A DNA stretch of 16,762 nt from an uncultured Erysipelotrichaceae bacterium (GTDB lineage: Bacteria; Bacillota_I; Bacilli_A; Erysipelotrichales; Erysipelotrichaceae): positions 1 through 16,762 of the forward strand of contig CAMWMY010000006.1 in assembly GCA_947175465.1 (NCBI GenBank), read 5' to 3'. The translations under genes and the position numbers were made by a program. A model generated the notes under the pieces. That model was given only the letters and a program-made list of their open reading frames with translations, had not been told where the DNA came from and ran no database searches. Positions 1 through 6,585 of the stretch are shown in pieces (position 1 is the first letter of the stretch; every line of letters begins with the position of its first letter).

Positions 1-41
1 CCCTAATAGAATACACCCCATTTATTATAATATTTTTATTA

Positions 42-788
42 TTATGATTTTACGGCTTTTACAAGTTTTGAAACTGCATCTTCTGAAACAACATCATAAT
101 CATTTTCATGCTCTCCAGACGCAAAAGAATAAGAGACATTATTCGTTGTTGTTGTAGGGTCGAATAACCAAGCTTTGCAAGAAGAATGTACTTGTGAAAT
201 ACCTGCATATTCTATCATTTCTCTTGCATTTTCGCTATTCATACCACTACCTGCTAATAACTCTATTTTATCGCCATAAGCTTCTTGCAGTTTTTTTATC
301 ATATCTTTCCCTTGCATCGCTTTTGGCTGTAACCCACTTGTAAGAATACGATCTACTCCTAAGTGAATAAGTGTTTCTATCGCTTGTATAGGATCACTTA
401 CACAATCAAAGGCACGATGAAAAACTACTTCTTTTCCTTTTTCCTTAATCATATCAATGATTTTCTTCGTCTGTTCTACATGAATATTTCCATTTTGATC
501 AAGACAACCAAAAGCAATTCCATCAGCACCATAGTGTAGCATCGTTTCTACATCAAGAAGCATCGTTTCAAAATCTTCATCATGATAACAAAAACCACCA
601 CCACGTGGTCTTACCATCGCAATTACTTTTAAATTCGTATGCTTTTTCGTTAATACTAAACTTCCTACAGAAGGAGTAAGTCCTCCTAAATGTAAAGCTG
701 TATTCAATTCTACACGCGTTGCTCCTCCAGCTTCTGCTTGCAAGCAATCATAATAACTTCCACAACAAACTTCAATTATTTTTTCCAT
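42..788 (-). CDS. cutC: CutC family protein
   Basis: This is a 248-residue TIM-barrel protein of the CutC family, near full family length. Family landmarks are visible: IIEVCCGS at the N-terminus, RVELN followed by GGLTPS (about residues 25-40), RPRGGGFCY (about 61-69), FHRAFD (about 123-128), LTSGLQPKA (about 148-156) and QVHSSCKAW near 200. CutC was named for copper tolerance in E. coli, but its biochemical role is unsettled and no copper site is evident here. It is the last gene of a unit with an M20 dipeptidase and a glycosylasparaginase, 13 bp after the dipeptidase, with ribosome binding site AGGAGG before ATG. The setting suggests a catabolic or hydrolytic accessory role rather than copper handling; that is inference. 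Family assignment is firm, function is not. No cytosolic export signal is seen. Confidence 0.93.
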   Translation of the reverse strand: MEKIIEVCCGSYYDCLQAEAGGATRVELNTALHLGGLTPSVGSLVLTKKHTNLKVIAMVRPRGGGFCYHDEDFETMLLDVETMLHYGADGIAFGCLDQNGNIHVEQTKKIIDMIKEKGKEVVFHRAFDCVSDPIQAIETLIHLGVDRILTSGLQPKAMQGKDMIKKLQEAYGDKIELLAGSGMNSENAREMIEYAGISQVHSSCKAWLFDPTTTTNNVSYSFASGEHENDYDVVSEDAVSKLVKAVKS

Positions 789-801
789 AAAAGACTTCCT
801 C

Positions 802-1926
802 CTATACTGCTAGTTTATATATACTTAAAGCATAAATTTTCGCATTAGTTACTAAATCTTCAATGGACATCCATTCATCAGGATTATGCCCAATTCCCTT
901 TTGCCCAGGAAAACTTGGTCCAAAAGGCACAATGTTTGGCATTCCTTTCGCATAAGTTCCACCTGTTGTAGTAACAGGAGTTCCATCAAGACCTGTGATT
1001 TCTTCATAAGCTTCTTGTAAGCTTTTTACTAAGAAACAATCTTTCTCAAAACGAACAGGGTTATAATTATGAAGAAGTGTTAAATTGAGTCCTGTATCCA
1101 TTTTCGTTTGTATTTGTGCCATTATTTCATCAATTGTACAAACTGCTGGATAACTTAATACAAACTGAAATGCTATTTGATTTCCTTTTGTTTGTAACTG
1201 ATATCCACGCATTTGCATTTGTCCAAATTCTTGATCACTATAATCAATACCTAAACGATCTCCTGTTGGTTTACTCGCTAAAAAATATTCATTAACGAAT
1301 TGGAAAAGCTTTTGTGTCTTTTCTTCTCTTGATGCTTCATCAAATGCTATTGAAACTTCTAGAGAGGCTCTTCCTCTTTCACCATATACTACAGGATATT
1401 TACAATCTGGTGTGAACCCCATAATAGGTGGCTTTTCTTTTTTTAAATAGTACTCTAAATCTGTAAAGCCTGTTTCTTCATCTGTACCAAATAAAATACG
1501 CACAGGTTTTTCTAATTGAATACCTAATTTTTTAATCGCATACAGCCCATATAAACATGTCATAATAGGACCTTTATTATCTAAAATACCACGTGCATAA
1601 ATATTTCCATCTGCTACATGTCCACTAAAAGGAGGATGTGTCCAACCATCTCCAGTAGGTACAACATCTAAATGTCCAATAATACCTACATAGTCATCTC
1701 CTTCTCCATATTGCGCATATCCCATATATCCATCGATATTTTTAGTCTGAAAACCTAGTTTTTTACTAATTTCTAATGCTGTATCAAGTGCTAAAGCAAC
1801 TCCTTTTCCAAAAGGAGCATTTTCCATCGCTTCACTTTCTACACTATCAATTTGTACTACTTTAATAATATCTTCTAACATCGCATCTTTTAATTCATCA
1901 ATTTGTTTTGATAAAAGTTCTTTCAT
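802..1926 (-). CDS. M20 family metallopeptidase (PepV/Sapep-like dipeptidase)
   Basis: This is a probable cytosolic di-zinc dipeptidase of 374 residues. Ligands and catalytic residues of the M20 family are in place: H85 and D87 in GHLDVVP, bridging D116 in GILDNKGP, general base E150/E151 in TDEETG, D174 in FTPD, and H347 in GIGHNPDE. The segment TTGGTYAKGMPN (319-330) also fits PepV/Sapep enzymes. PepV-like enzymes are usually about 470 residues. The shortfall falls between D174 and the C-terminal catalytic part, so the lid domain (roughly 187-295) is about 100 residues rather than nearly 200. The start is supported by AAGGAG about 5 bases before ATG. It sits 12 bp after the glycosylasparaginase gene and 13 bp before cutC, so the three are surely cotranscribed. 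Substrate is unknown; dipeptides or small aminoacyl conjugates released or imported by the neighbouring system are likely. Confidence 0.9.
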   Translation of the reverse strand: MKELLSKQIDELKDAMLEDIIKVVQIDSVESEAMENAPFGKGVALALDTALEISKKLGFQTKNIDGYMGYAQYGEGDDYVGIIGHLDVVPTGDGWTHPPFSGHVADGNIYARGILDNKGPIMTCLYGLYAIKKLGIQLEKPVRILFGTDEETGFTDLEYYLKKEKPPIMGFTPDCKYPVVYGERGRASLEVSIAFDEASREEKTQKLFQFVNEYFLASKPTGDRLGIDYSDQEFGQMQMRGYQLQTKGNQIAFQFVLSYPAVCTIDEIMAQIQTKMDTGLNLTLLHNYNPVRFEKDCFLVKSLQEAYEEITGLDGTPVTTTGGTYAKGMPNIVPFGPSFPGQKGIGHNPDEWMSIEDLVTNAKIYALSIYKLAV

Positions 1927-1938
1927 TTTTACTCCTTT

Positions 1939-2895
1939 CTATTTTTCCACTAAAGGCGCTGTTCTTGTTTTCATATAATTATCTAACCATTCTTGAGAAG
2001 CAACTTCATGTACACATTTTCCATCTACCATTTTAGTTAAATATACTGTAGGTTCTTCATTTGCAGTTGCAACAGCAAATGAAAAGCCTTCAATATTCGT
2101 CGCAACTCCCCATTCTCCTTTGCAGTTCATTGCTATTAATGATAAATCTCCTGCTTTTCCACGTCTTTCTTTTAATTCTTTATCTAACTCCAAAACAGCT
2201 TTTTCACATGCTTCTTGAGGGTGCATTCCTTCTTTCATCAAACGAACGATTTCATAAGAAATACAACCTTTCATTAAATCTTCTCCTAAACCAGTAGCAC
2301 TTGCTCCTCCAACTTTACTATCTACATAAAAACCAGAACCTGCGATTGGTGAATCTCCAACACGCCCTTTACGTTTCATAAATAAACCACTTGTAGAAGT
2401 TGCAGCAGTCATCTTACTTTTTTCATCAAGACAAACCATTCCTACTGTATCATGTCCTGCATAAGGTGTAATTTCTTGTTCTTGCACTTCTTTTACACGA
2501 TTACGGTAATGAATTTTCGCACGATCTGTTAACATGTTTTTTCTTTCAAAACCTTCTTTATGTGCAAATTTTTCTGCACCCTCTGCAACTAAAACACTAT
2601 TTACTTTTTCTTTACTTAATCTTCTTGCAATAGAAATAGGGTTTGCATAATCTTTTATCGCTGCAACAGCTCCTAAATCAAATGTATCTCCATCCATGTA
2701 AGCAGCATCTAATTCTACTTCCATTTCTTCATTTGGTAAACCACCATATCCTACAGATTTATAAAATGGGAAATCCTCTACTTCTCTGATTGCCATTTCA
2801 ATTGCATCTCCTGCATCTCCACCATCTTTTAATAACTCACTAGCTTTGCTAATACCTTCCTGGGCCATTCTCCATGTTGCAATAATACCCCACAT
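1939..2895 (-). CDS. N4-(beta-N-acetylglucosaminyl)-L-asparaginase (glycosylasparaginase), Ntn hydrolase
   Basis: This is an autoprocessing N-terminal-nucleophile hydrolase that cleaves the GlcNAc-asparagine linkage. The hallmark GHDTVGM gives the predicted nucleophile Thr150, so the precursor should split into chains of about 149 and 169 residues. Other residues match human aspartylglucosaminidase: Trp8 in IATW, TSTSG (166-170), RVGDSPI (178-184) and TGLGE (201-205). These favour glycosylasparaginase over plain isoaspartyl peptidase. I place the start at 2895 (318 aa) rather than the ATG at 2901, because AAAGGAGGT abuts the upstream ATG and is correctly spaced, about 7 bases, from the second. 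No signal peptide is present, so it acts in the cytosol and needs an imported substrate. It heads the unit with the M20 peptidase and cutC and has its own promoter and palindromic operator upstream. Confidence 0.92.
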   Translation of the reverse strand: MWGIIATWRMAQEGISKASELLKDGGDAGDAIEMAIREVEDFPFYKSVGYGGLPNEEMEVELDAAYMDGDTFDLGAVAAIKDYANPISIARRLSKEKVNSVLVAEGAEKFAHKEGFERKNMLTDRAKIHYRNRVKEVQEQEITPYAGHDTVGMVCLDEKSKMTAATSTSGLFMKRKGRVGDSPIAGSGFYVDSKVGGASATGLGEDLMKGCISYEIVRLMKEGMHPQEACEKAVLELDKELKERRGKAGDLSLIAMNCKGEWGVATNIEGFSFAVATANEEPTVYLTKMVDGKCVHEVASQEWLDNYMKTRTAPLVEK

Positions 2896-2942
2896 ATACA
2901 TACCTCCTTTTGTTCCTATCTTGTATATACTTAACTATTTTT

Positions 2943-2997
2943 ATTATATAAAAATTATTACTTTTTTATTTGAAATCCGCTTCCTAGCTTCTAGGAA
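2943..2997 (-). promoter_or_regulatory. Promoter and activator site upstream of the glycosylasparaginase operon
   Basis: A perfect palindrome TTCCTAG-CTT-CTAGGAA occupies 2981-2997. A -10 box TATAAT (minus strand) lies at 2943-2948, 32 bp from the palindrome edge. No good -35 box is present at the proper distance (AAATAA), which suits an activator-dependent promoter. The same motif with the same spacing recurs upstream of EIIB and EIIA. Confidence 0.6.
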
Positions 2998-3029
2998 ACG
3001 TTATGCTTATGTAAAGATTGAGAATAGGA

Positions 3030-3091
3030 AAAGAAGATTTCTCTTTTCATAAAACAACTTTTTACGTGTTTATTGTTGAGAAATCTTCTTT
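3030..3091 (-). terminator. Long-stem hairpin after the GrdB-like gene, candidate terminator
   Basis: Arms at 3030-3043 and 3078-3091 form a perfect 14-bp stem (AAAGAAGATTTCTC with its complement) around a 34-base loop, which can pair further through AACAA and TTGTT. The hairpin starts only 2 bases past the TAA of the GrdB-like gene. The 3' arm on the minus strand ends CTTCTTTTCC, so the T-tract is short. It probably ends or attenuates the EIIB-EIIC-GrdB-like transcript before the next promoter. Confidence 0.55.
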
Positions 3092-3093
3092 AT

Positions 3094-3618
3094 TTATGAA
3101 AAACATACATCTTTCACAAGTTGTGTAGTATCTTTTTTCTCTACCATTGCTTGCGCAAGCTTGCACATATTTCTTAAAGCATCATTAAGACCTGTACCAC
3201 CTTTTTTCGGTGTGATTACAATGTTTACTTTATCTTTATAAGCTGCAATAACATCTGCATTTTCTTCCGACATTGCGGCCATCGCAGGAATCCCTGTTAG
3301 TTGCATAATATCATATGCAACTTTTGCAGCCATTGCTGAGTAATCAGCGAAGTTGAACGATGGTCCACACATAACAACATCTGGATTCATCTTTTTCACC
3401 ATCGCACATAACTTTTTACTTACATCTTCAGGATCTGCTAAATAAGTTCCATTTCCGCAATGTAAGCAAGCAATTACTTCACCATTTACAGCTTTTAGAA
3501 ATGGCTCCATCATAATCGCTGGTCCAATCGCTTCTTTTTTTCCACCTAAAGGTACCATTTTATCATCTTTCGTACCTACTCCGGCTTGAATTTGATCATA
3601 AATCATCAAAACTTTCAT
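3094..3618 (-). CDS. GrdB-like protein (resembles part of glycine/sarcosine/betaine reductase component B), stand-alone, no selenocysteine
   Basis: The 174-residue product resembles one domain of glycine/betaine/sarcosine reductase selenoprotein B. Matching blocks are YDQIQAGVG (7-15), DKMVPLGGKKEAIGPAIMMEPFL (19-41, a very GrdB-like stretch), the NGEVIACLHCGNGTY region (45-59), CGPSFNFADYSAMAAKVA (84-101), and GIPAMAAMSEEN (109-120). Full GrdB is about 430-440 residues and carries selenocysteine in its C-terminal half. That part is absent here and the gene ends in TAA. A CLHC pair (C51, C54) and C84 could be redox active or bind a metal, which is speculative. It follows EIIC by 17 bp and has AAGGAG before ATG, so it belongs to the PTS transcript. 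No grdA, grdC or thioredoxin genes are seen, so a true glycine reductase is unlikely. Family resemblance is solid; role unknown. Confidence 0.75.
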   Translation of the reverse strand: MKVLMIYDQIQAGVGTKDDKMVPLGGKKEAIGPAIMMEPFLKAVNGEVIACLHCGNGTYLADPEDVSKKLCAMVKKMNPDVVMCGPSFNFADYSAMAAKVAYDIMQLTGIPAMAAMSEENADVIAAYKDKVNIVITPKKGGTGLNDALRNMCKLAQAMVEKKDTTQLVKDVCFS

Positions 3619-3635
3619 GCTTCACACACTCCTTA

Positions 3636-5018
3636 TTAATCAAAGGATAAATCATCAAAAGAAATATCTTCGCTTTCTACTTCTTGTGCTTTCTTTTCAT
3701 CAATTAAATATTGTTTATCCATCGCTTTAATAAACGGCATATAGATAACAACTCCAAGAATTAATAATAGGAATTGTAATACTGCTCCTACCCAGTTTGT
3801 TGATAAGAACCCTGAAATAATAACTGGTGTTGTCCAAGGAATTTGAATACCGTTTGTAATTGGTACAATACCTAAGTCCATTGCAAAGTAAGAAATAATA
3901 ATATTAATTGTTGGTACTAAAATAAATGGAATAATAATTGTTGGGTTCAATACAATTGGTAACCCGAAAACAATTGGTTCGTTAATTCCAAAGATTCCTG
4001 GAACTAATGATAATTTACCAAGTTCTTTAATACGTTTTGATTTACAGAATAATAACATCGCAATCAATAAAGATAACGTCGATCCACATCCTCCAAAAGT
4101 TGCAAATAAATCTTGGAATTGTGCATTTACAATATTTGGCATTTCTAATCCTGCTTTAAACGCATTTAAGTTTTCCGCAGACAATGTTTGTAAAATAGGG
4201 TTATAAACAGCTCCTACAACAGATCCTCCGTTTACCCCGAAGAACCAGAACAAGTGTAAGAAAATGTATGCAATAACCATCGCTCCTAATGTTCCACCTA
4301 GTCCAAGCAATGGTGTTTGTAAAATTTGGAAAATAAAGTCAAATGCATTTCCCCAAGGAGTTAATGCAAATAAGATGTTGATGATAAAGAAAATTATCAT
4401 AACAACTGCAGCAGGGATTAAAGCTCCAAAAGATTGTACTACTGTAGGAGGTACTCCTGCTGGCATTTTAATAACCCATCCTCTTTTTTCAACAAAAGAG
4501 TAAATGTGTACGGATGAAAAGGCACATATAATTCCCATGAAAATACCTTTTGCTCCTACCCAACTTAATGGGATACCAGAAACAGAAACTTTCACTTTTT
4601 CAGCTAAATTAATTGTTTCATCAGCATTTGTTACTAAGCTTGAAATTGATCCATTAACAACATAAGGCATTAATAAGAACCAAGATAAAACAGCTACTGC
4701 AGATCCAAAAATAGGATTAATTTTCATTTGTTTACCAAAAGAATACCCTATCCCGATAACGGCAAATACAGCCATAATATCAAATGTTGCAGCTGTTGGC
4801 TTTGTTAAAAATGTTGTAAACGCTACTCCATTAATACTTAAAGTACTTAACCAATCTGTCCATTGAGAGATTGGAAAGTTTGCAATCAATAAGAAGAAAG
4901 ATCCTACAATTAATAATGGTGTTGAAACTAAGAAACCATCACGAATTGAGATTAGATATTTATTCTTACCAATCGCTTCTGCTAAAGGCATCAAAACCTT
5001 CTCTAATGATTCAAACAT
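3636..5018 (-). CDS. PTS lactose/cellobiose-family EIIC permease
   Basis: This is a 460-residue membrane permease that would import and phosphorylate a sugar or glycoside together with the adjacent EIIB and EIIA. It has about ten hydrophobic segments, the DGFLVSTPLLIVGSFFLL N-terminal pattern (27-44), HLFWFFGVNGGS (255-266) and the conserved GIFGINEPIVFGLP (341-354) with Glu347. Lactose/cellobiose EIICs that I recall carry GIHG where this one has GVNG, so a substrate-proximal His may be Asn263 here. The C-terminal tail is acidic with a near repeat (ISFDDLSFD). The start is set by AAAGGAG 7 bases before ATG. It lies 31 bp after EIIB and 17 bp before the GrdB-like gene. Substrate cannot be told from sequence; homology-based labels such as cellobiose should not be trusted. 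Confidence 0.93.
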   Translation of the reverse strand: MFESLEKVLMPLAEAIGKNKYLISIRDGFLVSTPLLIVGSFFLLIANFPISQWTDWLSTLSINGVAFTTFLTKPTAATFDIMAVFAVIGIGYSFGKQMKINPIFGSAVAVLSWFLLMPYVVNGSISSLVTNADETINLAEKVKVSVSGIPLSWVGAKGIFMGIICAFSSVHIYSFVEKRGWVIKMPAGVPPTVVQSFGALIPAAVVMIIFFIINILFALTPWGNAFDFIFQILQTPLLGLGGTLGAMVIAYIFLHLFWFFGVNGGSVVGAVYNPILQTLSAENLNAFKAGLEMPNIVNAQFQDLFATFGGCGSTLSLLIAMLLFCKSKRIKELGKLSLVPGIFGINEPIVFGLPIVLNPTIIIPFILVPTINIIISYFAMDLGIVPITNGIQIPWTTPVIISGFLSTNWVGAVLQFLLLILGVVIYMPFIKAMDKQYLIDEKKAQEVESEDISFDDLSFD

Positions 5019-5049
5019 AATTCTTCTCCTTTTTCATGCTTATCAGCAT

Positions 5050-5373
5050 TTATTTTGTTGCTTCTTTAATCATTTTAATCGCTGTCTTTAATACTCTTTC
5101 TCCATTCATCATTCCATAATCTCCAGCATCAATTACAGCAATAGGAATTCCAGTGCTTCCAAACTCATCCACTGTTCCTTGGTATAAATATTTTACTTGA
5201 GGTCCTAGTAAAATACAGTCAGGCTTTTGTTCCTTTACAATTTCACCTAATTTGTTGTGAGGGTGTGCTTTTACTTCTACTGGTACATTGTGAGCATCTG
5301 CAACTTCTTGCATTTTGTTTGCTAACATACTTGTAGACATTCCAGCACTACAAAATAAATAAATCTTTTTCAT
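5050..5373 (-). CDS. PTS lactose/cellobiose-family EIIB
   Basis: The 107-residue phosphocarrier begins MKKIYLFCSAGMSTS, with Cys8 in the P-loop as the phosphorylated residue, a diagnostic EIIB pattern of the cellobiose/lactose family. LLGPQVKYL and the PIAVIDAGDYGMMNG segment are also typical. It would pass phosphate from EIIA to the substrate carried by EIIC. The start at 5373 is preferred over an upstream in-frame ATG at 5397 because AAGGAG sits about 7 bases before it and because family members begin at this point. It is the first gene of the EIIB-EIIC-GrdB-like unit, with its own palindromic regulatory site about 96 bp upstream. Confidence 0.94.
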   Translation of the reverse strand: MKKIYLFCSAGMSTSMLANKMQEVADAHNVPVEVKAHPHNKLGEIVKEQKPDCILLGPQVKYLYQGTVDEFGSTGIPIAVIDAGDYGMMNGERVLKTAIKMIKEATK

Positions 5374-5430
5374 GATATTTCTCCTTCCTAATAACATAGT
5401 ATTTTATTTACTATTTTTTATTACACTAAT

Positions 5431-5486
5431 AGTATATAAGATATTCTTACAAACTATTCTTAAGTTTTTTTCCTAAATACTAGGAA
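5431..5486 (-). promoter_or_regulatory. Promoter and activator site upstream of EIIB
   Basis: The palindrome TTCCTA-AATAC-TAGGAA is at 5470-5486 (one more matching base pair on each side). A -10 box TATACT (minus strand) is at 5431-5436, 33 bp from the palindrome. The -35 region is poor, as at the glycosylasparaginase promoter. The site lies between EIIA and EIIB; no terminator is seen there, so readthrough from EIIA is also possible. Confidence 0.6.
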
Positions 5487-5502
5487 ATTAATATACTGCT
5501 AA

Positions 5503-5826
5503 CTATTTACCTTCTAATGTAAGTAATCTTTCGTAAAGTTCAATCATCTCAACAGCCATAATTTTACATGTTTCAGCTGCCATTAATTGATCTTCTGCAT
5601 GCATTAACAACATATTTAATTGCACAGCTTCTCCACTTGCTTCTTGTTGAATCAAGCCAGCATGTGCTTCATGTCCACCTACAAAAGCTTTTTCTCCTTC
5701 TTTAATAAGCTCTTTCGCTTTCTCTATATTTCCTTTTTTAGCTTCTTGTATAGCCTCAATATAACTTGATTTTGCCATACCTACGGCAGAAATAATTTGA
5801 AAACATTGCATTTCTAATCCTTCCAT
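5503..5826 (-). CDS. PTS lactose/cellobiose-family EIIA
   Basis: This 107-residue helical phosphocarrier has the family layout: FQIISAVGMAKSSYIEAI (9-26), GGHEAH (50-55) and LLMHAEDQLM (73-82). His76 is the expected phosphorylation site and Asp79 the expected metal ligand at the trimer axis. It accepts phosphate from HPr and passes it to EIIB. AAGGAGG precedes the ATG at 5826; a second in-frame ATG at 5811 has weaker AGGA spacing and is the alternative. The gene is separated from EIIB-EIIC by a promoter/operator region instead of being joined to them, and it has its own upstream copy of the same operator. Confidence 0.94.
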   Translation of the reverse strand: MEGLEMQCFQIISAVGMAKSSYIEAIQEAKKGNIEKAKELIKEGEKAFVGGHEAHAGLIQQEASGEAVQLNMLLMHAEDQLMAAETCKIMAVEMIELYERLLTLEGK

Positions 5827-5871
5827 AATATCCTCCTTCTGATTTATACAATACCCAAATTCTCCATATTT

Positions 5872-5926
5872 AGTATATACTTTTTTTAATTTTTGTGAAC
5901 GAATATCCCTTCCTATGTATTAGGAA
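5872..5926 (-). promoter_or_regulatory. Promoter and activator site upstream of EIIA
   Basis: The palindrome TTCCTA-TGTAT-TAGGAA lies at 5910-5926. The minus-strand promoter reads TTCACA (5894-5899), 16 bp, TATACT (5872-5877). The palindrome ends 10 bp upstream of the -35 box and 32 bp from the -10 box, the position expected for a transcription activator. Confidence 0.65.
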
Positions 5927-5940
5927 GTCGTTAATCACCT

Positions 5941-6576
5941 TTAAATACGCTCATCTTTTCGATTGTTTATCTTACGATTAGGATCCATCATCACATACGT
6001 TCCTCCTATGTAATCATGAAGCATTTTTCCATTTCCTACAAAGACTACAAGCAAACAAGATATAACCGATATTCCTACCCATGCATAAATCAACAGCTTT
6101 GGCGCATCATAGCCACTAAAAAGAAATAACCCTTGTCGATATAAAGAAGTAAGAACAATTAAATTTCCTTCTATCAAGGCAATCCCTACCAACTGACGCT
6201 TAATAAGAGTCCATAATGTCACATCTTTTCCATTATTTCTTACAACCTTAAATCCAAATGCTCGCTTCCCTAAGGTTTGCCCCTTCCATACTTTCCATGG
6301 AATAATCACATAATAAATAAGGGCCATCAAAAACGCAATTCCACAAGCAATGAAACCATTATTCCCTGGATAATTTAAAAATACCATAGCTTCTTGCATA
6401 TTCGTACTTCCCGTTAATATTGAATACATATAAATAGGAATAATAAAAATAAATATAGTCCCTACAAACCAATCAATTAAATAAGCAACAAAACGACTAT
6501 TGACCGTTACATCACATAGAGAGCTTTGCATACGGGCATACATATAAGCTGCCTTATCATTTAAACGTTTCATCAT
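5941..6576 (-). CDS. RDD family membrane protein
   Basis: The 211-residue integral membrane protein fits the RDD family: NSRFVAYLIDWFVG (26-39) supplies the Arg28 and Asp35 pair, followed by KGQTLGKRAFGFKVV (98-112) and a final LHDYIGGTYVM (187-197) with Asp188. Hydrophobic spans are near 29-53, 74-94 and 161-181. The ORF opens with two consecutive ATG codons (6576 and 6573); AAAGGAG spacing slightly favours the second. It follows the PRD regulator gene by 9 bp and so is probably cotranscribed with it. RDD proteins have no single agreed function; some have been linked to ion or solute transport. Its place between a PTS regulator and EIIA is unusual and may mean an accessory role in the same pathway, but the sequence does not show what that is. 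Confidence 0.85.
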   Translation of the reverse strand: MMKRLNDKAAYMYARMQSSLCDVTVNSRFVAYLIDWFVGTIFIFIIPIYMYSILTGSTNMQEAMVFLNYPGNNGFIACGIAFLMALIYYVIIPWKVWKGQTLGKRAFGFKVVRNNGKDVTLWTLIKRQLVGIALIEGNLIVLTSLYRQGLFLFSGYDAPKLLIYAWVGISVISCLLVVFVGNGKMLHDYIGGTYVMMDPNRKINNRKDERI

Positions 6577-6585
6577 TTTTCTCCT

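Noticed and set aside
2061..2297. Plus-strand open frame opposite the glycosylasparaginase gene
   Set aside because: Antisense shadow of a well-supported gene, with no family resemblance or ribosome binding site; the same holds for the plus-strand frames near 2846-3052, 4264-4503, 9360-9584, 12310-12836, 13870-14244, 14387-14569 and 15990-16184.
3030..3091. BglG-type RNA antiterminator (RAT) site before the glycosylasparaginase gene
   Set aside because: The hairpin lies upstream of the gene's own promoter and operator, and the local regulator has DNA-binding HTH domains, not a CAT RNA-binding domain.
3094..3618. Selenoprotein reading of the GrdB-like gene past an in-frame UGA
   Set aside because: The gene ends in TAA and is followed at once by a hairpin; no UGA or downstream GrdB half exists.
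5386..5400. TTCCTA near the EIIB start as a further operator half
   Set aside because: It is mostly the complement of the EIIB ribosome binding site region and lacks a matching TAGGAA arm.
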